In this document: positions 1 to 8,008 of the stretch, in pieces | How the letters are laid out: each line of letters opens with the position of its first letter | Position numbering within the stretch: position 1 is the first letter of the stretch | DNA from: Hungatella sp. UBA4396 | GTDB lineage: Bacteria > Bacillota > Clostridia > Lachnospirales > Lachnospiraceae | Length of the DNA: 64,000 bases | Assembly (NCBI GenBank): GCA_002389905.1 | Contig: DGRE01000071.1 | Location: 124,001 to 188,000 of the forward strand | Reading direction: 5' to 3' | Position numbers and translations under genes: made by a program | Notes under the pieces: model-generated | What the model saw: the letters and a program-made list of their open reading frames with translations, nothing else | What the model was told of the DNA's origin: nothing | The model's database searches: none

Positions 1-306
1 ACGAGTTATGATATACTTGTTTTAAATACGATTTGCAATGCAACACAGGAAAGACAAGTGGAAGCAAAGCGGATAGCTTCAGAAGTGGATGCCATGATTG
101 TCATTGGCGGAAAGAGCAGTTCCAATACCCAGAAGCTGTACGATATATGCCGAAGGGAGTGTAAGAACACTTACTATATCCAGACACTAGGTGATTTAGA
201 TCCTGATTGTGGAAATTCTGTGCGCAGCGTAGGTATTACAGCCGGGGCCTCAACCCCGAATTATATTATCGAGGAGGTTCATACTAATGTCAGAATTAAG
301 TTTTGA
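1..306 (+). CDS. ispH: 4-hydroxy-3-methylbut-2-enyl diphosphate reductase, C-terminal part (cut by window start)
   Basis: IspH is the [4Fe-4S] enzyme that makes IPP and DMAPP in the last step of the MEP isoprenoid pathway. The reading frame is open from base 1, and its first residues contain the family signature NTICNATQERQ, followed by IVIGGKSSSNT and GITAGASTPNYIIEEV, the usual C-terminal blocks. About 101 residues of a roughly 280-residue protein are present. A GTG at 58 lies inside the protein and is not a start. The stop at 304-306 lies 20 nt inside the downstream S1 gene, so the two are probably translationally coupled. In many Clostridia these two proteins are one fused polypeptide; here they are in different frames. 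Confidence 0.95.
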   Translation, partial: TSYDILVLNTICNATQERQVEAKRIASEVDAMIVIGGKSSSNTQKLYDICRRECKNTYYIQTLGDLDPDCGNSVRSVGITAGASTPNYIIEEVHTNVRIKF

Positions 307-1381
307 ACAAATGTTAGAGGAATCATTAAAAACTATACGTACAGGAGAGATCGTCACTGGTAAAGTCATCGACGTAAAAGAAGATGAAATCGTCTTGAAT
401 ATAGGTTACAAGTCTGACGGCATCATCCCGCGGAACGAGTACACGGATGACCAGAATTTAGATCTCACTACCGTAGTACAGGTTGGAGAAGAGATGGAAG
501 CCAAGGTCATCAAGGTAAACGATGGCGAAGGCCAGGTTGCCCTTTCCTACAAGAGATTGGCAGCAGACAGAGGCAATAAGAGACTGGAAGAAGCATTTGA
601 AAACCACGAGGTACTCACTGCAAAAGTTGTGCAGGTACTTGACGGTGGTTTAAGCGTGGTTGTAGAAGGCGCAAGAGTCTTCATTCCTGCAAGCCTTGTA
701 TCTGATACTTATGAGAAAGATTTATCCAAGTATGCGGATAAGGAAATTGAATTCATCATTACAGAATTCAATCCCAGAAGAAGAAGAATCATCGGCGACA
801 GAAAGCAGCTCATGGTTGCTAAGAGAGCCGAGCTTCAGAAAGAGTTATTTGAAAAGATCCATGCAGGCGATGTTGTGGAAGGTACGATTAAGAATGTAAC
901 CGATTTTGGTGCTTTCATCGACCTTGGCGGAGCCGATGGTTTACTTCATATTTCAGAAATGAGCTGGGGCAGAGTAGAGAGCCCGAAAAAGGCTTTCAAG
1001 GCCGGCGAGAAAGTAAATGTTCTGATTAAGGACATTAACGGCGACAAGATTGCCTTAAGCTTAAAGTTCCCTGAGACAAATCCATGGAAGGATGCTTCCG
1101 TAAAATATGCCGCAGGTAATGTGGTAAGCGGAAGAGTAGCACGTATGACTGATTTCGGCGCATTCGTTGAGCTGGAGCCAGGAGTCGATGCACTGCTTCA
1201 CGTATCTCAGATTTCCAGAGATCACGTAGAGAAGCCATCTGATGTGTTAAGCATCGGCCAGGAAGTAGAAGCCAGAATTGTTGACTTCAACGAAGACGAC
1301 AGAAAGATCAGCTTAAGCATTAAGGCTCTTCAGGCACAGGATGAACTAGAGAATGAATCTGCATATTCTGACGAAGAATAA
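287..1381 (+). CDS. rpsA: S1-domain RNA-binding protein (ribosomal protein S1-like)
   Basis: A 364-residue protein with four consecutive S1 (OB-fold) domains at about residues 17-85, 105-175, 192-260 and 277-348. The last two carry the typical TDFGAFI/V and GLLHIS or ALLHVS signatures. It likely helps the ribosome engage mRNA or modulates translation. The ATG at 287 has a strong Shine-Dalgarno (GAGGAGG, 271-277) nine bases upstream, inside ispH, so it can start independently. It overlaps ispH by 20 nt in the +1 frame. The protein is shorter than the six-domain S1 of proteobacteria, as is usual in Firmicutes. The symbol is by family; the exact role is inferred. Confidence 0.9.
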   Translation: MSELSFEQMLEESLKTIRTGEIVTGKVIDVKEDEIVLNIGYKSDGIIPRNEYTDDQNLDLTTVVQVGEEMEAKVIKVNDGEGQVALSYKRLAADRGNKRLEEAFENHEVLTAKVVQVLDGGLSVVVEGARVFIPASLVSDTYEKDLSKYADKEIEFIITEFNPRRRRIIGDRKQLMVAKRAELQKELFEKIHAGDVVEGTIKNVTDFGAFIDLGGADGLLHISEMSWGRVESPKKAFKAGEKVNVLIKDINGDKIALSLKFPETNPWKDASVKYAAGNVVSGRVARMTDFGAFVELEPGVDALLHVSQISRDHVEKPSDVLSIGQEVEARIVDFNEDDRKISLSIKALQAQDELENESAYSDEE

Positions 1382-1406
1382 GCATAATAAAAGATAGAAC
1401 AAATGA

Positions 1407-1434
1407 GGAAGCGGAAGTATCCGCTTCCTTTTTT
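1407..1434 (+). terminator. Rho-independent terminator after the S1 gene
   Basis: GGAAGCGG and CCGCTTCC arms separated by six bases and followed by six T residues; 26 bases past the S1 stop codon. Confidence 0.9.
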
Positions 1435-1470
1435 CGTTTCAAAAAAGTACAGAACAGGAGAAACGGAAAT

Positions 1471-3513
1471 ATGGGAAACGTGAAAGTGAAAGGGGTTTTG
1501 CTGCTTTATGCATTGCTGACCGTCTTTGGACTGGCTGGATGCGGGAGAAAACCCGAAGCCAAACCCGAGGAAACTCTGGCCTGGCCCGTCAATGTCCAGG
1601 GGGAGAAAAACGGGGTGCGGCTGGAGGATGATTACTATGGGTATGTGAATCAGGATATTTTGAAAGAAACCGAAATACCGGAGGATTCCAATAGCTGGAG
1701 CTATTTCTACAAGCTGGACAGAGAGGCTTACCAGGTTCTTCATGAAGTTCTCACTGAGGCGGTGGAAAACAGGAAGGAGGCGAAGGAAGGTTCCCTGGAA
1801 CAAAAGATCGGGGATATGTATGAGGCTGCCATGGATATGGAAGGCAGGAGAAAGGCGGGATTTGGAGAATTAAATGCGTATATGGACCGGATACAAAATG
1901 CATCCAATATTAAAGAGTATCTGGAAAGCCTTGGAACCGTTTATTCTGATTTGGGAGTAGGAAGCCTTGTGGTGCTCCAATGGTTTGAGGATATGAGCGA
2001 TTCGGGAAAATATGCCCTATATGTGGACGGAGCTGATTTAGGTCCTGGCAAGGAAACCCTGGAGGATGAAACCCAGGCGGCTCTCATAAAAGAGTATGAG
2101 GCTTATATTGGAAGGATGATGGAGCTTTCCGGTCTTAGCAGAGAAGAGGCAGCTCAGGCAGCTTCCGGTATATTGGGGCTGCAGCGGGACCTTGCGGCCA
2201 GCGCCCTCCCTTTGAGGGAACGGAATAATCCGGAGATCATTTACAATCCCTATTCCATGGATATGATTAAGAGCCTGTTTTCAGGCGGGGAAATGGATGG
2301 ATTTCTTGCTGCGGCAGGCATTGGGGAAGTTCCCACCCTCATTGTAACCCAGGAGGAGCAGATGAAGAAGATAGGGCAATATTTAAGTGAAGATCACCTT
2401 CCTCTTTTGAAAAATTACTCTGTGTTTTGCCTGCTTCAAGATTTTGCCCCTTATCTGACACCTGAAACCAGGGACACTTATCTGGAGTGGAACCGCAGGC
2501 AGAAAGGGATCAAAGAGAAAAAGACGGATGAAAAGCTGGCAAGCGAGATGGTCCAGGGCCTCCTTGGTTTTGAGTTTGGCAGGCTTTATACAGAAAAGAC
2601 TTTTACGGAGGAGGATAAGCTAGCCATCGAGGCCATGGTTTATCAGATTTTAGAAGCCTATAGAAAGCAGATTCTCGCTCTTGACTGGATGGGAGAAGAG
2701 ACAAAGGCTGCGGCCATAAAAAAGCTGGATCACATGACCATGAAGATCGGATATCCGGATCAATGGCCTGATGATTATGGGCAGGCTTTGGTTGTTTCCC
2801 CGGATGAGGGAGGAACTCTTATTGATAATACCCTTTCTCTGGTCAGGGCCAAGCGCAAGATGGAAAGAGAAAAGGTGCTTAAGCCGGTGGATAAATCAGA
2901 ATGGCAGATGACTCCTCAGACCGTAAATGCCTATTACAATCCAAGCGGCAATGAAATCGTATTTCCGGCGGCCATTCTCCAGCCACCCTTTTATGATCCT
3001 GAGGCAGACCATGCCGCAAACTTAGGAGGCATCGGAATGGTCATTGCTCATGAAGTGAGCCATGCTTTCGATTCTTCCGGTTCTCTTTACGATGAAAAGG
3101 GAAATTACCACGTCTGGTGGACGGAGGAGGACAGGACCAGGTTCAAAGAGCTGGCAGACCGTGTGACAGCTTATTATGACGGCCAGGATGGATATGAGGG
3201 ACGCCGGGTAAACGGCGCTCAGACCTTAAATGAAAATATTGCAGATTTAGGCTCTATAAGCTGTGTTACTTCTATTATAGGAGATGATCCTGAAAGCTTA
3301 AAACTTCTCTTCGCCCAATATGCCACCATATGGGCTGCCAAATATACGCCGGAGAGCATGATACAGAGACTCAATACCGATGTTCATGCCCCTGCCAGAG
3401 TGAGGGTCAATGCAGTATTAAGCGCCACGGACGCCTTTTACAGGGCTTATCCGGAAATAGGGGAGGAAGACGGGATGTATCTTCCGCCTGCCAGGCGGGT
3501 AAAAATCTGGTAA
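1471..3513 (+). CDS. M13-family (neprilysin-like) zinc metallopeptidase lipoprotein
   Basis: A 680-residue secreted peptidase. The N-terminus has a hydrophobic signal ending in the lipobox LAGC (Cys at about residue 24), so the mature enzyme should be tethered to the outer face of the membrane. The zinc site is clear: HEVSH at residues 527-531 and the third ligand in ENIAD at 588-592, both canonical for M13. The upstream NAYYNPSGNEIVFPAAILQPPF block is also an M13 hallmark. Length fits the family. An AGGAG ribosome site precedes the ATG. The gene stands alone between two terminators; the peptide substrate is unknown. Confidence 0.93.
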   Translation: MGNVKVKGVLLLYALLTVFGLAGCGRKPEAKPEETLAWPVNVQGEKNGVRLEDDYYGYVNQDILKETEIPEDSNSWSYFYKLDREAYQVLHEVLTEAVENRKEAKEGSLEQKIGDMYEAAMDMEGRRKAGFGELNAYMDRIQNASNIKEYLESLGTVYSDLGVGSLVVLQWFEDMSDSGKYALYVDGADLGPGKETLEDETQAALIKEYEAYIGRMMELSGLSREEAAQAASGILGLQRDLAASALPLRERNNPEIIYNPYSMDMIKSLFSGGEMDGFLAAAGIGEVPTLIVTQEEQMKKIGQYLSEDHLPLLKNYSVFCLLQDFAPYLTPETRDTYLEWNRRQKGIKEKKTDEKLASEMVQGLLGFEFGRLYTEKTFTEEDKLAIEAMVYQILEAYRKQILALDWMGEETKAAAIKKLDHMTMKIGYPDQWPDDYGQALVVSPDEGGTLIDNTLSLVRAKRKMEREKVLKPVDKSEWQMTPQTVNAYYNPSGNEIVFPAAILQPPFYDPEADHAANLGGIGMVIAHEVSHAFDSSGSLYDEKGNYHVWWTEEDRTRFKELADRVTAYYDGQDGYEGRRVNGAQTLNENIADLGSISCVTSIIGDDPESLKLLFAQYATIWAAKYTPESMIQRLNTDVHAPARVRVNAVLSATDAFYRAYPEIGEEDGMYLPPARRVKIW

Positions 3514-3520
3514 ATTAAGA

Positions 3521-3569
3521 AAAAAGCCATATCACAGGCATGTATCAATATCCTGCGGCATGGCTTTTT
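3521..3569. terminator. Bidirectional terminator between the M13 and DtxR genes
   Basis: AAAAAGCCAT (3521-3530) pairs with ATGGCTTTTT (3560-3569), with an inner CAGG/CCTG helix. A/T tracts on both sides suit the convergent genes. Confidence 0.85.
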
Positions 3570-3570
3570 C

Positions 3571-3930
3571 TTATTTGATCTGCCCTTTTATGGCCTCAAA
3601 GCTTTCTTTGCTGATCACGTGTTCCATTTTGCAGGCATCGCTGTCAGCAACTTCCTTGCTGACCCCCAGCCTGACCAGCCAGTCGGAAAGCATTTCATGC
3701 CGTTCATAGATCATTTCGGCAATTTTCTTTCCTTCGTCTGTCAAATAGATGAATCCTTCTTTTGTAACCGTAATATGATTTCTTTCGCGAAGATGTTTCA
3801 TGGCTACGCTGACACTTGATTTTTTAAAACCCATTTCTTCAGCCACGTCCACGGAACGCACCACAGGCAGGGTCTTACTCAGAATCAGTATGGTTTCCAG
3901 ATAGTTTTCTGATGATTCGTTTGTTTGCAT
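3571..3930 (-). CDS. DtxR/MntR-family metal-dependent transcriptional regulator
   Basis: A 119-residue winged-helix regulator. N-terminal sequence ENYLETILIL, helix-turn-helix VRSVDVAEEMGFKKSSVSVAMKHLRERN and the dimerisation part with HEMLSDWL and the C-M-E-H block match the DtxR/MntR family; the SH3-like third domain of DtxR is absent, as in MntR-type proteins. I chose the ATG at 3930 over the longer upstream frame because GAGGTG sits eight bases before it. The gene is divergent from the feo operon, whose promoter carries a palindrome suited to this family, so it probably senses Fe2+ or Mn2+ and represses feo. The metal is inferred. Confidence 0.88.
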   Translation of the reverse strand: MQTNESSENYLETILILSKTLPVVRSVDVAEEMGFKKSSVSVAMKHLRERNHITVTKEGFIYLTDEGKKIAEMIYERHEMLSDWLVRLGVSKEVADSDACKMEHVISKESFEAIKGQIK

Positions 3931-4037
3931 GCAAGCTTCACCTCGTTTCAGATAATAGAATAAGTATACCATAGGAAAGCCGGAACATCAAATATAAAAC
4001 TTCGCGATAAAAAATGAAAAAAATATAAAATTTAATC

Positions 4038-4069
4038 TTGACAACTGACTATGGTTAGAATATACTAAC
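4038..4069 (+). promoter_or_regulatory. feo promoter with overlapping palindromic operator
   Basis: TTGACA (4038-4043), 17-bp spacer and TATACT (4061-4066) form a near-consensus sigma-A promoter. GTTAG-N6-CTAAC (4054-4069) is a perfect-arm palindrome covering the -10 box, the expected placement for a DtxR-family repressor site. The divergent regulator gene lies 108 bp away. Confidence 0.8.
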
Positions 4070-4128
4070 TTTTAGGAGTTGTAAATGATAATCAATAATG
4101 AAAATAGACTGTGAAAGAAGGGGGATTA

Positions 4129-4344
4129 ATGATGCCTTTAACAATGATGAAAGCAGGAGAGCCCAATATAATCCGTAAAATAGGAGGCAAGGAAGAAACA
4201 AGACGTTTCTTGGAAAACCTCGGCTTTGTAACAGGCGGAGTAGTTACCGTTGTATCTGAGATAGGCGGAAATATGATTGTGAATGTGAAAGACTCCAGAG
4301 TGGCCATCGGCAAGGATATGGCGAATAAAATTCTGGTAGGATAG
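4129..4344 (+). CDS. feoA: FeoA-domain ferrous iron transport protein (first copy)
   Basis: A 71-residue SH3-like FeoA protein, a cytoplasmic partner of the FeoB Fe2+ channel. The block RRFLENLGFVTGGVVTVVSEIGGNMIVNVKDSRVAIGKDMANKI is the usual FeoA fold sequence. The ATG at 4129 (followed directly by a second ATG) is preferred to the GTG at 4111 because the purine-rich AGGGGG lies just upstream of it. It is the first gene of feoA-feoA-feoB and is 17 bp from the second copy. Confidence 0.9.
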   Translation: MMPLTMMKAGEPNIIRKIGGKEETRRFLENLGFVTGGVVTVVSEIGGNMIVNVKDSRVAIGKDMANKILVG

Positions 4345-4361
4345 AGGAGGAAAGAAAGATC

Positions 4362-4580
4362 ATGACATTAAAAGAAGTGGGCATCGGAAAGACAGCTAAG
4401 GTGGTAAAGCTCACCGGTGAAGGTCCTGTAAGAAGAAGAATTATGGATATGGGAATTACAAAAGGCGTAGATGTTTTTGTGAGAAAGGTTGCGCCTCTGG
4501 GTGATCCCGTGGAAGTTACCGTAAGAGGATATGAATTATCCCTTCGGAAAGCGGATGCAGAAATGATCATTGTGGAATGA
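4362..4580 (+). CDS. feoA: FeoA-domain ferrous iron transport protein (second copy)
   Basis: A 72-residue FeoA paralogue, with RRRIMDMGITKGVDVFVRKVAPLGDPVEVTVRGYELSLRKADAEMI covering the family core (the conserved L-R-x-x-x-A segment is present, unlike in the first copy). The GAGGAGGAAAG ribosome site is strong. Paired FeoA proteins before FeoB are common in Clostridia. The two copies are divergent in sequence, so they probably do different jobs at the FeoB complex rather than being a recent duplication. Confidence 0.93.
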   Translation: MTLKEVGIGKTAKVVKLTGEGPVRRRIMDMGITKGVDVFVRKVAPLGDPVEVTVRGYELSLRKADAEMIIVE

Positions 4581-4597
4581 TTTTTTTTTACAGGATA

Positions 4598-4613
4598 GTT
4601 AGAAGAAACTAAT
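4598..4613 (+). promoter_or_regulatory. Second operator-like palindrome upstream of feoB
   Basis: GTTAG-N6-CTAAT has the same TTAG-N6-CTAA core and spacing as the operator at 4054-4069. It lies in the 75-bp gap between the second feoA and feoB. I see no strong promoter here, so it may be a secondary regulator-binding or roadblock site. Confidence 0.5.
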
Positions 4614-4655
4614 CTTTGATAAATCAAGTGCTGACAGCAGAAAGAGGTAAAAGAT

Positions 4656-6839
4656 ATGTCAATTAAGATCGCATTAGCAGGCAATCCAAACTGCGGAAAG
4701 ACGACTCTGTTTAATGCGCTGACGGGTTCCAACCAGTTTGTTGGAAACTGGCCAGGCGTAACGGTTGAGAAAAAAGAAGGAAAACTGAAAGGTCATAAGG
4801 ATGTAATCATCATGGACCTTCCGGGTATTTATTCTCTTTCTCCATATACTCTGGAGGAAGTGGTAGCCAGAAATTATCTGATCGGAGAGAGACCGGATGC
4901 GATTTTGAATATCGTAGATGGAACCAATATTGAGCGTAACTTATATTTGTCCACTCAGCTTATGGAGCTTGGAATCCCGGTAGTCATGGCAGTAAACATG
5001 ATGGATATTGTAGATAAAAACGGGGACAAGATACATATCAGCAAATTAAGCCAGAAGTTAGGCTGCGAAGTGGTGGAAATTTCCGCGTTAAAGGGAACCG
5101 GAATCCAGAAGGCGGCTGAAAAGGCTGTGGCTCTGGCAAATCAGAAGATCAATGCAGTTCCGGTACATAAGTTTTCTTCTGAGGTGGAAAGCATTCTTGA
5201 TGCTATTGAAGATAAACTGGGCTCAGAGATCCCTCAGGAGCAGAAGCGTTTCTTCGCTATCAAGCTTCTGGAAAGAGACAGCAAGATCCAGTCCCAGATG
5301 AAGCAGGTACCTGATGTATCAGAAGAAATCAGCCGGATTGAGGAAGAGATGGATGATGATACAGAAAGTATCATTACCAATGAGCGTTATGTATACATTT
5401 CCTCTATTATAAAAGAATGTTATACCCGCGGTAAGGAAGAGAAGCTGACGGTATCTGACAAGATCGATACAGTTGTAACAAACCGTTTCCTGGCTCTGCC
5501 TATCTTTGCGGCAGTTATGTTCATTGTTTACTATGTTTCTGTTACAACCGTAGGAACCTGGGCTACAGACTGGGCCAATGACGGGCTGTTTGGCGAAGGC
5601 TTCAGCTTCTTTGGGCTGGAAGTTCCCGGCGTACCTGTAGTAGTAGAAGGCATTTTAGTTGCTGTAGGCTGTGCAGATTGGCTCCAGGGTCTGATTCTTG
5701 ACGGAATCGTAGCCGGTGTTGGTGCTGTTCTTGGATTCGTGCCTCAGATGTTAGTGCTTTTCATCTTCCTTGCATTTTTGGAAAGCTGCGGTTACATGGC
5801 GAGAGTTGCCTTTATTATGGACCGTATCTTCCGCAAATTTGGTCTTTCCGGTAAATCCTTCATTCCCATGCTGATTGGAACCGGATGCGGTGTTCCCGGT
5901 ATTATGGCTTCCCGTACCATTGAAAATGAACGCGACCGCAAGATGACTATTATGACAACAACCTTTATCCCCTGTGGCGCAAAGCTTCCTATCATTGCCC
6001 TGATTGCAGGAGCATTGTTCGGCGGCGCAGCCTGGGTGGCTCCCAGCGCTTACTTTGTGGGTATTGCAGCCATTATCTGCTCCGGTATCATCTTAAAGAA
6101 AACAAAGATGTTTGCAGGAGAGCCGGCTCCCTTTGTTATGGAGCTTCCGTCATACCATATGCCTACTGTTGAAAATGTTCTGCGCAGCATGTGGGAGCGC
6201 GGCTGGTCCTTTATTAAGAAGGCCGGAACCATTATCTTGTTATCAACCATTGTTGTATGGTTTACTTCCTTCTTCGGCTGGGTGGACGGCGAGTTCCGCA
6301 TGCTGGAGGATATAGAACTGGACAGAAGTATTCTGGCTGCTGTTGGAAGCGCTATGAGCTGGGTATTTGCTCCTCTTGGCTGGGGAGACTGGAGATCAGC
6401 GGTGGCTGCTATTACCGGTCTTGTGGCTAAGGAAAACGTAGTTGGTACTTTTGGTATTCTTTATGGCTTTGCAGAAGTGGCAGAGGATGGCTCTGAGATA
6501 TGGGGAACCCTCTCCGGAAATATGACTTCACTGGCAGCTTATTCCTTCCTGGTATTTAACTTACTTTGTGCTCCCTGTTTTGCAGCTATGGGTGCCATTA
6601 AGAGGGAAATGAATAACACCAGATGGTTCTGGTTTGCCGTTGGATATCAGACAATTCTTGCTTATGTTGCATCTCTTTGCATTTACCAGATCGGCAATCT
6701 GTTGACAACAGGAACCTTTGGTTTCTTCACAGTTGTTGCATTTGCTCTGGTTGCAGGTTTTGTTTATCTGCTGGTAAGACCGTCAAATGAAGGAAAAGAT
6801 TCAAAGGTTTCCTTAAGGAGTGCGGCAAATACCAGGTAA
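4656..6839 (+). CDS. feoB: Ferrous iron transporter FeoB
   Basis: A 727-residue GTP-gated Fe2+ permease. The N-terminal G-domain has G1 GNPNCGKT (residues 9-16), the switch region GNWPGVTVE, G3 DLPG and G4 NMMD. A helical linker follows at about 170-270, then the membrane domain with two Gate segments, including GTGCGVPGIMASR and TFIPCGAKLPI with its conserved Cys. The full-length family size is met. It lies downstream of two feoA genes and upstream of a FeoB-associated Cys-rich peptide, the standard clostridial arrangement. Regulation probably comes from the palindromes at 4054 and 4598. Confidence 0.97.
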   Translation: MSIKIALAGNPNCGKTTLFNALTGSNQFVGNWPGVTVEKKEGKLKGHKDVIIMDLPGIYSLSPYTLEEVVARNYLIGERPDAILNIVDGTNIERNLYLSTQLMELGIPVVMAVNMMDIVDKNGDKIHISKLSQKLGCEVVEISALKGTGIQKAAEKAVALANQKINAVPVHKFSSEVESILDAIEDKLGSEIPQEQKRFFAIKLLERDSKIQSQMKQVPDVSEEISRIEEEMDDDTESIITNERYVYISSIIKECYTRGKEEKLTVSDKIDTVVTNRFLALPIFAAVMFIVYYVSVTTVGTWATDWANDGLFGEGFSFFGLEVPGVPVVVEGILVAVGCADWLQGLILDGIVAGVGAVLGFVPQMLVLFIFLAFLESCGYMARVAFIMDRIFRKFGLSGKSFIPMLIGTGCGVPGIMASRTIENERDRKMTIMTTTFIPCGAKLPIIALIAGALFGGAAWVAPSAYFVGIAAIICSGIILKKTKMFAGEPAPFVMELPSYHMPTVENVLRSMWERGWSFIKKAGTIILLSTIVVWFTSFFGWVDGEFRMLEDIELDRSILAAVGSAMSWVFAPLGWGDWRSAVAAITGLVAKENVVGTFGILYGFAEVAEDGSEIWGTLSGNMTSLAAYSFLVFNLLCAPCFAAMGAIKREMNNTRWFWFAVGYQTILAYVASLCIYQIGNLLTTGTFGFFTVVAFALVAGFVYLLVRPSNEGKDSKVSLRSAANTR

Positions 6840-6883
6840 CTGAAAGATAGATTTAAGGGAAACGCGGAAAGGAGGCATCGCAT

Positions 6884-7021
6884 ATGGGAACATTAGTTGT
6901 TTTAGCTGTTGTGGCAGGCATGGTAGGTCTGGTTGTGAGAAGTATGATCAGAGATAAAAAGAAGGGGAAATCCCTCCATTGCGGAAGCGATTGCGGCCAA
7001 TGCGGCGGTCACTGCCACTGA
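6884..7021 (+). CDS. FeoB-associated Cys-rich membrane peptide
   Basis: A 45-residue ORF: one hydrophobic N-terminal helix (residues 2-20), a basic stretch (R-D-K-K-K-G-K), then a Cys/His-rich tail with four Cys and three His (CGSDCGQCGGHCH). This is the layout of the small FeoB-associated Cys-rich family that often follows feoB. The ribosome site AAAGGAGG lies eight bases before the ATG. The tail probably sits in the cytoplasm and may bind iron or another metal near FeoB; this function is inferred. Confidence 0.88.
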   Translation: MGTLVVLAVVAGMVGLVVRSMIRDKKKGKSLHCGSDCGQCGGHCH

Positions 7022-7098
7022 GAAAAGATGGATAAAAAATAACGGTAAGCAGAGGTGCACAGGTGGAAAGTCGGAATAAAGTGAAGGAGGGGAGAAAA

Positions 7099-7554
7099 TT
7101 GCCCGACTCCAGAAACTATCACAGGACGAAAATGCAGAAAGAACTTATTATTGAGAGGCTGAAGGAAAAAGGCTGCAGGATCACCAAGCAGCGCCTTGTG
7201 CTGCTGGATATCATACTGGAGCACGAATGCTCCAGCTGCAAGGAAATCTACTATAAGGCATCAAAAACCGATGGAAGCATTGGTGCTGCTACGGTTTACC
7301 GGCTGGTCAACACCCTGGAAGAAATCGGAGCAATCAGCCGGAAAAATATGTATAAGATCGCTTATTCGGAAAATTGTTCCATGGAGGATGCGTGTACGGT
7401 TGTCCTCGACGATGCGACTACCTACCACTTGTCCGCAAAAAACTGGAACTCTGTTGTTAAGGCCGGTCTTGCCGCATGCGGCTATTTAAATGATCAGAAG
7501 ATTTCCTCCATTACCGTAAAACCTTGTCAATGTGAGAGCATAGATTGTTCTTAA
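7099..7554 (+). CDS. Fur-family transcriptional regulator, atypical C-terminal half
   Basis: The N-terminal half is a Fur winged helix (CRITKQRLVLLDIILEHECSSCKEIY ... GAATVYRLVNTLEEIGAI). The C-terminal half lacks the usual HHHDH metal motif and both CxxC zinc pairs; instead it ends in CQCESIDC. It may therefore sense metal differently or respond to another signal. I prefer the TTG at 7099 because AAGGAGGGGAG ends four bases upstream of it; a GTG at 7063 and an ATG at 7132 are alternatives. It is the last gene of the feo unit and ends at a strong terminator. It probably regulates iron genes, perhaps the next locus. Confidence 0.8.
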   Translation: MPDSRNYHRTKMQKELIIERLKEKGCRITKQRLVLLDIILEHECSSCKEIYYKASKTDGSIGAATVYRLVNTLEEIGAISRKNMYKIAYSENCSMEDACTVVLDDATTYHLSAKNWNSVVKAGLAACGYLNDQKISSITVKPCQCESIDCS

Positions 7555-7559
7555 ACTTT

Positions 7560-7589
7560 GGGCCAGCCATATGACGCTGGCCCTTTTTT
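7560..7589 (+). terminator. Terminator of the feo unit
   Basis: GGGCCAGC (7560-7567) pairs with GCTGGCCC (7576-7583) and is followed by six T residues. Confidence 0.93.
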
Positions 7590-7624
7590 AAACCGATAAA
7601 ATTTCTCAATAATCAGGGTTATAT

Positions 7625-7654
7625 TTGACGAACCGTAAATATGACTGCTATGAT
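7625..7654 (+). promoter_or_regulatory. Probable promoter of the DUF6110-P1B ATPase unit
   Basis: TTGACG (7625-7630), 18-bp spacer, TATGAT (7649-7654), about 50 bp before the small membrane protein gene. Confidence 0.55.
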
Positions 7655-7702
7655 GAAATCGAAAGAAATAAAAATTTAAATATACGAAGGAGGATTTAAG
7701 TG

Positions 7703-7990
7703 ATGTGGAATGTGTTTAAGCTTCGAAAAGCAGGTATCTTTTTAGGAGGTGTGCTCTTTGGAACTGCAGGAGTTAAAGTCCTCTCAGGAAGAGATGCCAA
7801 GAAGGTTTATACAAACTGTACTGCAGCCGTTTTAAGAGCCAAGGACTGTGTGATGAAAACAGCTGCCACAGTTCAGGAGAATGCAGAGGACATCCTTGCA
7901 GAGGCAAAGCAGATCAATGAAAAAAGAGAAGCAAAGGAAACTGTCTTCGAGACAGAAGAATGCTGTGGATGCGGAAACAGCGATGAATAA
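7703..7990 (+). CDS. Small membrane protein, DUF6110-like
   Basis: A 95-residue protein: short basic N-terminus, one glycine-rich hydrophobic segment (AGIFLGGVLFGTAGVKVL, about residues 10-27), a long amphipathic helix and a Cys-containing acidic tail (ECCGCGNSDE). It resembles the DUF6110 family found next to P-type ATPases in anaerobes; that assignment is from memory of the family, not a search. AAGGAGG precedes tandem GTG-ATG codons; I use the ATG. Only 18 bp separate it from the ATPase, so the two probably work together, as a membrane scaffold or accessory subunit. Confidence 0.7.
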   Translation: MWNVFKLRKAGIFLGGVLFGTAGVKVLSGRDAKKVYTNCTAAVLRAKDCVMKTAATVQENAEDILAEAKQINEKREAKETVFETEECCGCGNSDE

Positions 7991-8008
7991 ATACAGAGGA
8001 AAATAAAC

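Noticed and set aside
58..306. GTG at 58 as start of an 82-residue gene
   Set aside because: The frame is open from base 1 and the earlier residues (NTICNATQERQ) are conserved IspH sequence.
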